This document shows, piece by piece, positions 37,311 to 46,629 of a stretch of 64,000 nt of DNA (positions within the stretch are counted from its first letter, which is position 1; every line of letters begins with the position of its first letter). The notes below the pieces were generated by a model. It did not search any database, was not told where the DNA came from, and saw nothing but the letters and a program-made list of their open reading frames with translations. Source of the stretch: Promicromonospora sp. Populi. GTDB lineage: Bacteria; Actinomycetota; Actinomycetes; Actinomycetales; Cellulomonadaceae. The translations under genes were made by a program, and so were the position numbers. Where the stretch lies: assembly GCF_041081105.1 (NCBI RefSeq), contig NZ_CP163528.1, positions 5,146,001 through 5,210,000 on the forward strand, in the 5' to 3' direction.

Positions 37311-38492
37311 ATGGCCCGCTTGCCGCAACCCCCGGGCACCCTGCCCCGACAGCCGAGAGCGCGCAAGCAGCGTGCGACTCACGACCCGGCCGTGCGTCCG
37401 CAGCGCACCGCCGGCGCTCGCGGCGGGGTCCGGAGGGCACCGGCGGTCGGCCTGCCGGTGCAGCCGTTCAGCTACGCCCTGCTCGCCACGCTGGGGGTCG
37501 GCGCCGCCCTCGTCCTGCTGGATGCGCTCGCGGCAGTCGCGACGGTGCTCGTCTACATCGGGGTGGCCCTGTTCCTGGCGCTCTCCCTGGATCCGGGGAT
37601 CCGGTTCCTGACCGGGCGGGGGCTGGCCCGCTGGACGGCCGCCGTGGTGATGCTCGTCGGGCTTGTGCTGGTGATCGCGCTCTTTGTCATCGCGGTGCTG
37701 CCGATCGCCGTCGAGCAGGTCGGGATCTTCGGCGAACAGCTCGGTGTTGTGCTCCGCGACCTGCCCGACCAGCCCTGGTACGTCTGGACGACCGAGAACC
37801 TGGGCGCCCTCGACCTGAACGGGCTGCTGTCTTCGCTGACCGGGGTGCTCACCGATCCCAGCCAGCTCTCGGCGATCGCCGGGGGTGTGCTGCAGGTCGG
37901 CACCGGGCTGATCAACGGTGTCACGGCAGTCATCATCGTCACGGCGCTGTCGATCTACTTCGCCCTCACGCTGCCCAGCATGGTCTCCGCCATGCTGCGG
38001 CTGGTGCCGCGGTCCCGGCGGTCGGTGACCGGATCGCTTCTGACCGAGGTGCTGGACTCCGTGGGCCGGTACGTCGCCGGGCAGCTGCTCCTGGCGACCT
38101 TCAACGCTACGTTCACCCTGCTGGTGACGATGATCGTGGGTGGCCCCGCTCCGATCCTGCTGGCCGTCATCTCGTTCATCGCGGCGCTCATCCCCGTGGT
38201 CGGGGCGGTGATCGGCTCCACGATCGCGGTGCTCGCCACGCTGACGGTGACCCCGGTCGGTGCGCTCGTCGCCGCGATCGCCCTGCTCGTCTACATGCAG
38301 GTTGAGGCGTACATCCTGTCGCCCCGCGTGATGAGCCGCGCCGTGGCGATACCCGGCGCGCTCGTCATCGTCGCGGCCCTGGCCGGAGCGGCGCTCGGCG
38401 GGGTGCTCGGTGCGCTGGTCGCCGTCCCGGTCGCGGCGGCGGGCCTGCTCATCATCAACCGTGTGGTGATCCCCCTCCAGGAGACCCGCTGA
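37311..38492 (+). CDS. AI-2E family membrane permease (second copy)
   Basis: 393 residues. Basic N-terminus (about 48 residues), then helices with the family pattern, a soluble section (LPDQPWYVWTTENLGALDLN), and the C-terminal block ISFIAALIPVVGAVIGS and VEAYILSPRVMSRAV. Similar in layout to the protein at 3110-4312 but diverged in sequence. Substrate unknown. Confidence 0.85.
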   Translation: MARLPQPPGTLPRQPRARKQRATHDPAVRPQRTAGARGGVRRAPAVGLPVQPFSYALLATLGVGAALVLLDALAAVATVLVYIGVALFLALSLDPGIRFLTGRGLARWTAAVVMLVGLVLVIALFVIAVLPIAVEQVGIFGEQLGVVLRDLPDQPWYVWTTENLGALDLNGLLSSLTGVLTDPSQLSAIAGGVLQVGTGLINGVTAVIIVTALSIYFALTLPSMVSAMLRLVPRSRRSVTGSLLTEVLDSVGRYVAGQLLLATFNATFTLLVTMIVGGPAPILLAVISFIAALIPVVGAVIGSTIAVLATLTVTPVGALVAAIALLVYMQVEAYILSPRVMSRAVAIPGALVIVAALAGAALGGVLGALVAVPVAAAGLLIINRVVIPLQETR

Positions 38493-38512
38493 CCTTCGGA
38501 TAGGTTGACGCC

Positions 38513-38947
38513 ATGGCGACGGTCAGGCAGGTCCAGGTCACCTTCGACTGCGCATCACCCGAGCGGGTCGCTCGGTTCTGGTGCGAGGTGCTGGGGTACG
38601 TGGCGCCCTCGCCGCCGGAGGGCTTCGCCACCTGGGACGACTACAACCTCTCGCTGCCGCCCGAGAAGCGGGACACGTGGTTCGGCGCCAGCGATCCCAC
38701 CGGTGTGGGCCCGCGGCTGTACTTCCAGCGTGTCCCCGAGGGCAAGGTCGTCAAGAACCGGGTGCACCTCGACGTGCGGGTCGCCACCGGGCTCGTGGGC
38801 GAGGAGCGGCTCGCCGTGCTCGAGGCCGAGTGCACCCGGCTGGTCGCGCTCGGCGCGGTGCGCGGGCTGCTGCTGCTCGCCGACGGGGAGAACGAGTCGT
38901 GCCAGAACATGCAGGACGTCGAGGGCAACGAGTTCTGCCTCGACTGA
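38513..38947 (+). CDS. VOC-superfamily (glyoxalase-like) protein
   Basis: 144 residues, two beta-alpha-beta-beta-beta motifs. QVTFDCASPERVARFWCEVL and the closing DVEGNEFCLD match the glyoxalase-like domain common in actinobacteria; metal ligands are not all obvious. Enzymatic role unknown. Leaderless: TAGGTT (38501-38506) is 6 nt before the ATG; starts 21 nt after the permease stop. Confidence 0.88.
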   Translation: MATVRQVQVTFDCASPERVARFWCEVLGYVAPSPPEGFATWDDYNLSLPPEKRDTWFGASDPTGVGPRLYFQRVPEGKVVKNRVHLDVRVATGLVGEERLAVLEAECTRLVALGAVRGLLLLADGENESCQNMQDVEGNEFCLD

Positions 38948-38958
38948 GGCCGACGGCG

Positions 38959-39648
38959 CTACGCCGTCGCCGTCTGCCGGCCGACCATCTCCGCGATCCA
39001 CGCCGGCGCGTACGGCGAGGTGCAGCCCGGCGAGGCGGGGTAGTCGATCAGGACCTCTAGGTCCTCGCCGATACCGACCGCCCGCGCGCGCCGGTCGGGG
39101 TGGTTGATCCCGATGAACGCGAGGCAGCTGTTCATCGCCCACTGCTTGTTCTCGGGTGCGCTCTTCATCTCCCGCTCGATCGTGTCGAGCAGCGCGTCGA
39201 CGTCGACGTCGTCGGGCGCCTTGACGACCTTGTCGCCGTGCAGGGTCCAGCCGGCGCGGCCGACCAGGTCGCCGTCGTCGTCGGCCCAGCGCTCCCGGAA
39301 CTGCTCGCCGTGCTTGCCAGGCTTGACCACGTTGACGATGAACCAGTCCAGGAGCTTGGGCGAGCGGATCTCGCGGATCATCGTGTCGATCTGCGCCGGC
39401 GTGAAGGACCGGGGGCGGCAGACCAGCGTGGCGAGCAGGCGCGCGGCGGTGTCGCCGGTCTCCCACAGCTCGATCGCGAGCTCCTGCTGCTTCTTCAGGC
39501 GCTTCGCGACGGCGCGCAGCTGCGTGAGGTTGACGCCGTGGTCGTCGCCGTTGCGCTCGTTCACCACGCGGAACTTCGGGTTCTCGAGCGCGGCCAGCTC
39601 CCGCAGGACGTCGTCGAGCTGCGCTGAGTGAGGAGTGGAGTCAGGCAT
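38959..39648 (-). CDS. DNA-alkylation-repeat (AlkD-like HEAT) family protein, probable
   Basis: 229 residues, mostly helical, no membrane segment. LRAVAKRLKKQQELAIELWE, TGDTAARLLATLVCRP, SPKLLDWFIVN and ENKQWAMNSCLAFIGI follow the spacing of AlkD-like HEAT repeats, whose members remove N3/N7-alkylpurines. Several such proteins have no proven repair activity. ATG at 39648 with GGGAGG just upstream. It ends 12 nt from the convergent VOC gene. Confidence 0.7.
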   Translation of the reverse strand: MPDSTPHSAQLDDVLRELAALENPKFRVVNERNGDDHGVNLTQLRAVAKRLKKQQELAIELWETGDTAARLLATLVCRPRSFTPAQIDTMIREIRSPKLLDWFIVNVVKPGKHGEQFRERWADDDGDLVGRAGWTLHGDKVVKAPDDVDVDALLDTIEREMKSAPENKQWAMNSCLAFIGINHPDRRARAVGIGEDLEVLIDYPASPGCTSPYAPAWIAEMVGRQTATA

Positions 39649-39701
39649 GGTCCTCCCAGGGTAGAGCGTCACTTCGTGCCCGTGCTGTGACTCCAGTTGG
39701 G

Positions 39702-39731
39702 TTGACCCGTGAATAACTTTCCGAGTACAAC
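39702..39731 (+). promoter_or_regulatory. Candidate promoter of the sugar ABC operon
   Basis: TTGACC (39702-39707) and TACAAC (39726-39731) with an 18-bp spacer. The -10 departs from TANNNT. The region is A/T-rich (GAATAACTTTC) and may hold an operator, but no regulator gene is adjacent. Confidence 0.4.
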
Positions 39732-39746
39732 TTACCCGAGCCACCC

Positions 39747-39776
39747 GGCCCGCCCCGACAAGGCCCGCCCCGACAA
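39747..39776 (+). repeat. 15-bp direct repeat in the ABC operon leader
   Basis: ggcccgccccgacaa occurs twice in tandem (39747-39761, 39762-39776), 39 nt before the first start codon. Non-coding; a partial third unit (cgacaaagc) overlaps. Confidence 0.85.
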
Positions 39777-39814
39777 AGCAAGACCAGATCGCAATGACGC
39801 GACAGGAGAGACAC

Positions 39815-40750
39815 ATGGCAGTCATCACCGGTGCGGCCCCAGTGGCGGCTCAAGGCCGATCGAGCGGATCGCGCCGCCCCCGCCGCTACGGGGACCTGCG
39901 CAGTGCCCTGATCTTCCTGATCCCCGCGACGATCGGGTTCGTCACCTTCTATCTGGTGCCGGCGGTGCGCGGGGCGTGGTTCTCGCTCACCGAGTACTCG
40001 GTGCTCACCCCGCCCGTGTACGTGGGGCTGGACAACTACGAGCGCATGGTGCAGGACCCGCTGTTCTGGAACGCGATGAAGGTCACCACGTACTACGTGC
40101 TGATGAACATCGGTCTCCAGACCGTGCTCGCGATCGCGATCGCCGTACTCATGCAGCGGCTCACCCGCTCGACGATCATTCGCGGCGCGGTGCTGCTGCC
40201 GTACTTCGTCGCGAACGTCGTCGTCGCCCTGGCCTGGTTCTTCATGCTCGACTTCCAGATGGGCATCGTGAACGTGCTGCTGGACCGGATCGGCATGGAG
40301 CCGCAGGCATTCTTCGGCGACCCGGCCCTCGGCCTGCCGACCATCGCGCTGATCAACGTGTGGCGGCACATGGGGTACACGGCGCTGCTGATCTTCGCCG
40401 GGCTGCAGATGATCGACCGCCAGGTGTACGAGGCGGCGGAGATCGACGGCGCCGGTCCGTGGCGGCAGTTCTGGTCGGTCACGCTGCCGCTGCTGCGGCC
40501 CGTGCTCGCCCTCGTCCTGGTGGTCACGGTCACGGGGTCGTTCCAGATCTTCGACACGGTGGCAGTGACGACCGACGGTGGGCCGATCGACGCGACCCGG
40601 GTCGTCTACCTGTACATCTACACCCTCGCGTTCGGACAGCTCGACTTCGGGTACGCCTCGGCCATCTCCGTCGTGCTCTTCCTCGTCCTGCTCGGTGTGG
40701 CGCTCCTGCAGCTGCGCTTGATGCGGGCGAACGACTCCGACACCAACTGA
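39815..40750 (+). CDS. Sugar ABC transporter permease (MalF-like, CUT1)
   Basis: 311 residues, six helices. The inner-membrane half of a carbohydrate importer; the EAA loop reads EAAEIDGAGPWRQFWSVTLP (coupling to the ATPase). ATG at 39815 has AGGAGAG upstream and is preferred over an earlier ATG. First gene of a permease-permease-binding protein operon. No ATPase gene is present, so a shared MsiK-type ATPase elsewhere is expected, as is common for actinobacterial CUT1 systems. Confidence 0.92.
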   Translation: MAVITGAAPVAAQGRSSGSRRPRRYGDLRSALIFLIPATIGFVTFYLVPAVRGAWFSLTEYSVLTPPVYVGLDNYERMVQDPLFWNAMKVTTYYVLMNIGLQTVLAIAIAVLMQRLTRSTIIRGAVLLPYFVANVVVALAWFFMLDFQMGIVNVLLDRIGMEPQAFFGDPALGLPTIALINVWRHMGYTALLIFAGLQMIDRQVYEAAEIDGAGPWRQFWSVTLPLLRPVLALVLVVTVTGSFQIFDTVAVTTDGGPIDATRVVYLYIYTLAFGQLDFGYASAISVVLFLVLLGVALLQLRLMRANDSDTN

Positions 40751-40774
40751 CCCATGCCAACAGAAGGAGGGACC

Positions 40775-41743
40775 ATGTCGACGACGACCGCGCCCACCGC
40801 CCCGCCCCCTACTCCGCCCTCCACCCCGGCGTCGGCCGAGGTGCACCGGAGACCCGCCCCCAGGTCGCGGTGGCCCCGCTGGGGCACCGTGCTCGGCTGG
40901 GTCACGATGATCGTGATCCTGCTCATCACGCTCTTCCCGTTCTACTGGATGCTGCGCACGGCGTTCTCCACGAACTCCGAGCTCGCCGCCCAGGCGGCGA
41001 ACCTCGCCCCCGCCGGCTTCACGCTCGACGCGTTCCGGCGCGTGTTCGGCCTCACCACGGTGGAGGAGTCCCTGGCCCAGGGCGGGGCCGGCGGGCAGAT
41101 CAACTTCTGGCTTTACCTGCGCAACTCCGTGATCATGTCCACCGCGATCACCGTGGGGCAGGTGTTCTTCTCGGCGATGGCGGCGTACGCGTTCGCCCGG
41201 CTGCGCTGGCCCGGTCGCGACGTCGTGTTCGCCATCTTCCTGTCGGCGCTCATGGTGCCCGGCATCTTCACCGCGATCCCGAACTTCGTGCTCATCAAGG
41301 AGCTCGGCCTGCTCAACACGTTCCCCGGGCTGGTGCTACCGACCTTCTTCATGACGCCGTTCGCCATCTTCTTCCTGCGGCAGTTCTTCCTCGGCATCCC
41401 GCGGGAGATCGAGGAAGCCGCGATGATCGACGGCGCGAGCCGGGCGCGACTGTTCCTGCGGATCATCCTCCCGATGAGCTCCGCCCCCATCGCCACGCTC
41501 GCGGTACTCACCTACATCCAGGCCTGGAACGAGTACTTCTGGCCCCTGCTCGTGGGGCAGGAGGACAACGTGCGGGTGCTCACCGTGGCGCTCGGCATCT
41601 TCCGCTCCCAGACGCCGCAGGGCGGCCCGGACTGGGCCGGGCTGATGGCGGCGACCCTGGTCGCGGCCCTGCCCATCGTGCTGCTGTTCGTCGCGCTCGG
41701 CCGGCGGATCGTTAACTCCATCGGCTTCACCGGAATCAAGTGA
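40775..41743 (+). CDS. Sugar ABC transporter permease (MalG-like, CUT1)
   Basis: 322 residues. Pro-rich cytoplasmic N-terminus (PTAPPPTPPSTPASAE), six helices, EAA loop EEAAMIDGASRARLFLRIIL and NEYFWPLL, typical of MalG-type partners. Strong ribosome site GAAGGAGG before the ATG. Second permease of the importer. Confidence 0.93.
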   Translation: MSTTTAPTAPPPTPPSTPASAEVHRRPAPRSRWPRWGTVLGWVTMIVILLITLFPFYWMLRTAFSTNSELAAQAANLAPAGFTLDAFRRVFGLTTVEESLAQGGAGGQINFWLYLRNSVIMSTAITVGQVFFSAMAAYAFARLRWPGRDVVFAIFLSALMVPGIFTAIPNFVLIKELGLLNTFPGLVLPTFFMTPFAIFFLRQFFLGIPREIEEAAMIDGASRARLFLRIILPMSSAPIATLAVLTYIQAWNEYFWPLLVGQEDNVRVLTVALGIFRSQTPQGGPDWAGLMAATLVAALPIVLLFVALGRRIVNSIGFTGIK

Positions 41744-41754
41744 GGACATCGACG

Positions 41755-43128
41755 ATGACGACGACGACAAGCAGAGGCAGCCGCAGGACCAGGCGCACCG
41801 TCGCCGGGCTCGCGGCCGCCGTCGCCCTTGGTGTGGCCGGCTGCGCGGGCACACCCGTCGCCGCCACGGACGGCACGGTGAACCTCACGTACTGGATGTG
41901 GGACGCCAACCAGCTCCCGGGCTACCAGGCGTGCGCCACCGACTTCGAGGCCGCCAACCCCGGCATCTCGATCAGCGTCGAGCAGTACGGCTGGGCCGAC
42001 TACTGGACCCAGCTCACCGCCACGATGGTCGCCGAGAGTGCGCCTGACGTGTTCGTGGACCACACCCAGCAGTTCGGCAAGTTCGCAGACCTCGACCAGA
42101 TCCTCGACATCTCCGACCAGGTCGCCGCCTCCGACCTCGACCTGTCCAGCTATCAGGACGGCCTCGTGGACCTGTGGCGCGGCCAGGAGGGCGGCCTGTA
42201 CGGCATGCCGAAGGACTGGGACACGGTGGGCCTGTTCTTCAACGCGGACATGGTCGCCGACGCCGGATACGCCCCCGAGGACCTGTGGGAGCTGGAGTGG
42301 AATCCCGAGGACGGCGGCACCTTCGAGGAGTTCGTCGCCCACATGACGGTGGACGCCAACGGTGTGCGCGGTGACGAGCCCGGTTTCGACAAGGACGACG
42401 TCGCGGTCTACGGGATGGGCTACAACGAGTCCGGCGGCGGGTACGGCCAGGCCCAGTGGGCGCCGTTCGCGCTGAGCAACGGCTGGTCGTACTCCGACCA
42501 GAACCCGTGGCCCACCGAGTTCCGGTACGACGACCCGGCCCTGATCGAGACGATCACCTGGTACCGGTCCCTCATCGAGAAGGGCTACATGCCGTCGCTG
42601 GCGATCGCGACGTCGGGCGTCGGCGCCCAGGCATCGCTCGGCTCGGGGTTGTACGCCTCCCTGGTCGAGGGCTCGTGGAACGCCCGGTCGATCAGCGAGC
42701 TCGGCGGGGCCACCTTCCAGGTGGCACCGACCCCGATCGGGCCGACGGGGGAGCGGGGCACGGTCTTCAACGGGCTGTCGGACGCGATCTACGCCGGCAC
42801 CCCGCACCCCGAGGAGGCGTGGGCCTGGGTCGAGTACCTGGCCGGCGCCGACTGCCAGCTCCGGGTGGCGGAGGAAGCCCGGGTCTTCCCTGCGAACAAG
42901 GAGGCCACCGAACGTGCGGTGGAGGCCTTCCAGGAGCTCGGCGTGGACGCCGATGCCTTCTTCGTGCAGGTGAGAGAAGGCACGACGACGCTGTCCCCGG
43001 TCACCGACCGGTGGGCGGAGCTGGGGACGATCATGGTGCCCGCCATGGACTCGGTGCTGTCCTTCCAGACCGAGCCGGACAGCTTCGTGGCCGCCAACGA
43101 GCGCGTAAATCAGATGCTCGACCAGTAG
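41755..43128 (+). CDS. Sugar ABC transporter substrate-binding lipoprotein
   Basis: 457-residue extracellular solute-binding protein family 1. Signal peptide with twin Arg-like basic start (SRRTRRTVAG) and lipobox GVAGC. Class features: LTYWMWDANQLPGYQ, GWADYWTQLTATMVAESAPD, GMPKDWDTVGLFFNADM. Substrate likely an oligosaccharide; a GH125 mannosidase lies 2 kb away but is on the other strand. ATG at 41755; GAGGA lies upstream. Confidence 0.93.
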   Translation: MTTTTSRGSRRTRRTVAGLAAAVALGVAGCAGTPVAATDGTVNLTYWMWDANQLPGYQACATDFEAANPGISISVEQYGWADYWTQLTATMVAESAPDVFVDHTQQFGKFADLDQILDISDQVAASDLDLSSYQDGLVDLWRGQEGGLYGMPKDWDTVGLFFNADMVADAGYAPEDLWELEWNPEDGGTFEEFVAHMTVDANGVRGDEPGFDKDDVAVYGMGYNESGGGYGQAQWAPFALSNGWSYSDQNPWPTEFRYDDPALIETITWYRSLIEKGYMPSLAIATSGVGAQASLGSGLYASLVEGSWNARSISELGGATFQVAPTPIGPTGERGTVFNGLSDAIYAGTPHPEEAWAWVEYLAGADCQLRVAEEARVFPANKEATERAVEAFQELGVDADAFFVQVREGTTTLSPVTDRWAELGTIMVPAMDSVLSFQTEPDSFVAANERVNQMLDQ

Positions 43129-43136
43129 CCGCGCCG

Positions 43137-43169
43137 GGCCGGCGATCAGCGTCAGGCGGATCGCCGGCC
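43137..43169 (+). terminator. Hairpin terminator behind the ABC operon
   Basis: GGCCGGCGATC (43137-43147) pairs with GATCGCCGGCC (43159-43169), loop 11 nt, 9 nt after the binding-protein stop. GC-rich, no T-tract. Confidence 0.7.
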
Positions 43170-43250
43170 GGGCTCCATCATGGGGGCACTACAAGTACCC
43201 CGGACGTCAGTGCCTTCCACAGCGACCGGGTCGGGGATTGACTTTCGGAT

Positions 43251-44294
43251 GTGCTTACAGTCAATGCTTACGCCGCCCTGTCCGCTACCGAACCGCTTGC
43301 GCCGACCACCATCGAGCGCCGTGACGTGGGTCCGAAGGACGTACTGATCGAGATCCGGTACGCCGGGGTGTGCCACTCCGACATCCACGCCGTGCGCGGC
43401 GAATGGGGTCAGCTCACCTACCCGCAAGTGGTCGGGCACGAGATCGCCGGGATCGTCGCCGAGGTCGGGTCCGAGGTCACGCGGTACGCCGTCGGCGACC
43501 GGGTCGGCGTCGGCTGCATGGTGAACTCCTGCCGCAAGTGCGAGAACTGCCTGGCCGGCCTGGAGAACTACTGCCTCGCGGGCTTCACGGCTACGTACAC
43601 CGGCCTCGACCGGGACGGCACGATCACGCAGGGCGGCTACTCCACGCACGTGGTGGTCGTCGAGGACTTCGTGCTGCGGATCCCGGACGCGATCTCGCTG
43701 GAGAAGGCAGCGCCGCTGCTGTGCGCGGGGATCACCACCTACTCCCCGCTGGCGCACTGGAACGCGGGGCCCGGCAAGAAGGTCGCCGTCGTCGGACTGG
43801 GTGGCCTTGGCCACCTCGCCGTCAAGGTCGCGCACGCCATGGGTGCCGAGGTGACCGTGCTCTCGCGGACGCTCGCCAAGCAGGACGACGGTCTGGCCTT
43901 CGGCGCCGCCGACTACCGTGCGACGGCCGACCCGGACACCTTCACGGAGCTGGCGAACACGTTCGACCTGATCATCAACACCGTGTCCGCGAACATCGAT
44001 GTCGACGCCTACCTCTCGCTGCTGCGCCTGGACGGCACGCTGGTCAGCGTGGGCGCGGCCCCCGAACCGCTGCCGGTATCGGTGGTCTCCCTGGTCGGCA
44101 ACCGGCGCTCCTTCACCGGGTCGACCATCGGCTCGATCAGCGAGACCCAGGAGATGCTCGACTTCTGCGCCGAGCACTCGATCGTGCCGGAGACCGAGCT
44201 GATCGCCGCCAAGGAGATCAACGAGGCCTTCGACCGGGTGCTGAGCTCCGACGTGCGCTACCGGTTCGTGATCGACATCGCGACGCTGGCCTGA
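43251..44294 (+). CDS. NAD(P)-dependent zinc alcohol dehydrogenase (YahK/CAD-like)
   Basis: 347 residues. [13 protein letters not shown] and [14 protein letters not shown] bind catalytic zinc; [15 protein letters not shown] is the complete structural-zinc loop; [20 protein letters not shown] is the Rossmann motif, followed by an SRT segment suited to NADP(H). Family members reduce broad aldehydes. GTG at 43251 is the start; no ribosome site is visible. TTGACT (43238-43243) just upstream may be part of a promoter. Confidence 0.92.
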   Translation: MLTVNAYAALSATEPLAPTTIERRDVGPKDVLIEIRYAGVCHSDIHAVRGEWGQLTYPQVVGHEIAGIVAEVGSEVTRYAVGDRVGVGCMVNSCRKCENCLAGLENYCLAGFTATYTGLDRDGTITQGGYSTHVVVVEDFVLRIPDAISLEKAAPLLCAGITTYSPLAHWNAGPGKKVAVVGLGGLGHLAVKVAHAMGAEVTVLSRTLAKQDDGLAFGAADYRATADPDTFTELANTFDLIINTVSANIDVDAYLSLLRLDGTLVSVGAAPEPLPVSVVSLVGNRRSFTGSTIGSISETQEMLDFCAEHSIVPETELIAAKEINEAFDRVLSSDVRYRFVIDIATLA

Positions 44295-44323
44295 CCAACG
44301 TCGCCCCCGGCGGCCCGGTCGCC

Positions 44324-44340
44324 ATGTCAGGCTATGACAT
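44324..44340. promoter_or_regulatory. Dyad ATGTCA-N5-TGACAT upstream of LLM gene
   Basis: ATGTCA (44324-44329) and TGACAT (44335-44340) are a perfect inverted repeat about 35 nt before the LLM -10 box TAGGCT (44376-44381). A possible operator; no regulator gene is adjacent. Confidence 0.45.
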
Positions 44341-44388
44341 TGTCGTCGGGGGGTGACAAGTACCGGTCGGATCCATAGGCTCGGGGGT

Positions 44389-45270
44389 ATGGATCTTGGG
44401 CTGCACTACTTCACCTTTACCCACCCGGAGTGGGAGACCACTCTGGCCGATCGGCTCACCGAGACCGCGCAGATCGCCGACGAGGGCGGCGTCAACCTGC
44501 TGACGGTCATGGACCACTGGTTCCAGATGCTCCAGGCGGGCGGCCCGCACGAGCCGATGCTGGAGGGGTACACCTCGCTCGGGTACCTCGCCGGCGTGAC
44601 CAAGAACGTGCGGCTGAGCCTGCTCGTCACGGGTGTCACCTACCGGCACCCCGGCCTGCTGGCCAAGACGGTCTCCACGCTGGACGTGCTCTCGCGCGGC
44701 CGCGCGCTGCTGGGGATCGGGGCGGCCTGGTACGACCGGGAGCACGCCGGCCTCGGCGTGCCGTTCCCGCCGACGGCGGAGCGGTTCGAGCGCCTGGAGG
44801 AGACCCTGCAGATCGTCCGGCAGATGTGGTCGGACAACGACGGCGCGTTCGAGGGCAAGCACTACCAGCTCGCGGAGACGATCAACCTGCCGCAGCCGCC
44901 GCGCGGCACCGTCCCGGTCCTGGTCGGCGGGGGCGGGGAACGCAAGACGCTGCGTCTGGTCGCCGAGTACGCGCAGGCCTGCAACCTGTTCGGCGCCCCG
45001 GGCGACGAGGCGCTGGAGAACGTGCGGCACAAGCTGGAGGTGCTGCGCGAGCACTGCGACCGCCTCGGCACCGACTACGACGCCATCGAGAAGACGATGA
45101 TCTACCAGGGCGACGCGACCGGTGATGTCGACGCGTTCCTGAAGGACATGGAGCGGTACAAGGCCCTCGGCATCAGCCTCGTCAACCAGATGCCCACGCC
45201 CTACCAGAACCCGGTGCCGTGGGCCACGGGGCTCGTCGAGAAGGTCGTGCCGCGCCTGAACGAGGTCTGA
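44389..45270 (+). CDS. LLM-class F420-dependent oxidoreductase
   Basis: 293-residue luciferase-like TIM barrel. DLGLHYFTFTHPEW, TVMDHWFQMLQ and LGIGAAWYDREHAGLGVPFP are signatures of the F420-using branch of the LLM family. Substrate unknown. Leaderless: TAGGCT is 7 nt before ATG 44389. Convergent with the GH125 gene. Confidence 0.9.
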   Translation: MDLGLHYFTFTHPEWETTLADRLTETAQIADEGGVNLLTVMDHWFQMLQAGGPHEPMLEGYTSLGYLAGVTKNVRLSLLVTGVTYRHPGLLAKTVSTLDVLSRGRALLGIGAAWYDREHAGLGVPFPPTAERFERLEETLQIVRQMWSDNDGAFEGKHYQLAETINLPQPPRGTVPVLVGGGGERKTLRLVAEYAQACNLFGAPGDEALENVRHKLEVLREHCDRLGTDYDAIEKTMIYQGDATGDVDAFLKDMERYKALGISLVNQMPTPYQNPVPWATGLVEKVVPRLNEV

Positions 45271-45291
45271 CGCGGGTGGCTCCGGTAGGGC

Positions 45292-46593
45292 CTAGCCCTC
45301 CGGAGCCGCCTCGTCCGCCACAACGAGGGCGAGCTCGCAGAACATCGAGTCCGCCCACGAGAACCACGGCCGGGAGAAGGCCGTCGGGTCCGAGGCGTCG
45401 AACGACTCGTGCATGCGCCCCGTGCCTCCGTCGGCCCGGGCCAGGAGGTCCAGGGTGCGGACCCGGTCCTCGGGCGTGCCGGTGAGCGCTTCGACCACCA
45501 GCGCGATCGGCCAGACCCGGCCCGGCTCGGTGTGCGGGCTGCCCACGCCGTTCGCCGTCGTGCCCGTGAAGTAGTACGGGTTGGCGGGGCTGAGCACAAA
45601 ATCGCGGGTCGCGCGCCAGACCCCCTCGTCGTACACGTCGGGGGCGATCAGCGGGAGCGACAGCAGCGACGGCGTGTTCGCGTCGTCCATCAGCAGCGCG
45701 CTGCCGAGGCCGTCAACCTCGTAGGCATAGATGGCGTTCCCGCCGTCGGCGTCGACGACGCCGAACTTCGCGACGCCCGCGACCAGCTCGCCAGAGAGCG
45801 CCCGCGCGTCGGCGGCCAGCGCGGCGTCGTCGAACACCGCGGCGGCGATCTCGCCGATCGCGAGCAGCGCCTGCGCCGCGAACAGGTTCGCCGGGATGTT
45901 GTAGCCGTAGGTGCAGGCGTCGTCGGAGGGGCGGAAAGCGCTCCACGTCATGCCCGTGCGGCCGATCGCGGTGCCGCGGCCGTCCCGCGCCAGCGTCTCG
46001 GTGGGGATGTCGATGTCCCGCTGGAACCGGTACGCGGACGTGTCGTGGTCCTGCTCGACCCGCAGCTGCCGCACGATCGTCCGCAGCACCCGGTGCGCGC
46101 GCTCGTCGAACACGTCGGTGCGGCCCGTCGTGCGCCAGAGCGTGTGCGCGAGCGTGACGGGGTAGGCGAGGCTGTCGATCTCGTACTTCTGCTCCCAGAC
46201 GTGCGGGTCGTCGCACACGTCGTCGGGCGCGTAGTGGGCACCCGTGGGCCCGTCGTTGAAGGCGTTCGCGTACGGGTCGTGGTCGAGGCAGGCGAGCTGA
46301 CGGCGCACGACCGCGGCGACCAGGTCGGCCAGCGGCGGGCACGAGCCGAGGAACCGCAGGTAGGGCGTGAGCTGGGTGGTGGAGTCCCGCAGCCACATCG
46401 CGGGAATGTCGCCGGTGATGACAAACGCCGTGCCGTCCGCGCCCATCGTGATGGTGTCCGTGAGGGTGCGCAGCAGCGCCTCCTCGACCATGTCGCCGAC
46501 GCGGGCGCCCGCTCTGGCGCGTACCCGGTCGGCGGCTGCGCGGAGCGTCGTCGCGACGGCGGGGTCGAGGCGGGTGGGGGTCACAGTTGCCAT
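45292..46593 (-). CDS. GH125 exo-alpha-1,6-mannosidase
   Basis: 433 residues, (alpha/alpha)6 fold, cytosolic (no signal peptide). ITGDIPAMWLRDSTTQLTPY, YEIDSLAYPVTLAH, and MTWSAFRPSDDACTYGYNIP are hallmark blocks of glycoside hydrolase family 125, metal-independent inverting exo-alpha-1,6-mannosidases acting on N-glycan fragments. Acidic residues in these blocks include the likely catalytic acid and base. Leaderless: TACCGT (46606-46601) is 7 nt before the ATG. The ABC importer 2 kb away could bring the substrate. Confidence 0.92.
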   Translation of the reverse strand: MATVTPTRLDPAVATTLRAAADRVRARAGARVGDMVEEALLRTLTDTITMGADGTAFVITGDIPAMWLRDSTTQLTPYLRFLGSCPPLADLVAAVVRRQLACLDHDPYANAFNDGPTGAHYAPDDVCDDPHVWEQKYEIDSLAYPVTLAHTLWRTTGRTDVFDERAHRVLRTIVRQLRVEQDHDTSAYRFQRDIDIPTETLARDGRGTAIGRTGMTWSAFRPSDDACTYGYNIPANLFAAQALLAIGEIAAAVFDDAALAADARALSGELVAGVAKFGVVDADGGNAIYAYEVDGLGSALLMDDANTPSLLSLPLIAPDVYDEGVWRATRDFVLSPANPYYFTGTTANGVGSPHTEPGRVWPIALVVEALTGTPEDRVRTLDLLARADGGTGRMHESFDASDPTAFSRPWFSWADSMFCELALVVADEAAPEG

Positions 46594-46629
46594 GGGGGTC
46601 ACGGTAGTCCGCGCTGAGAGGATGGCCGG

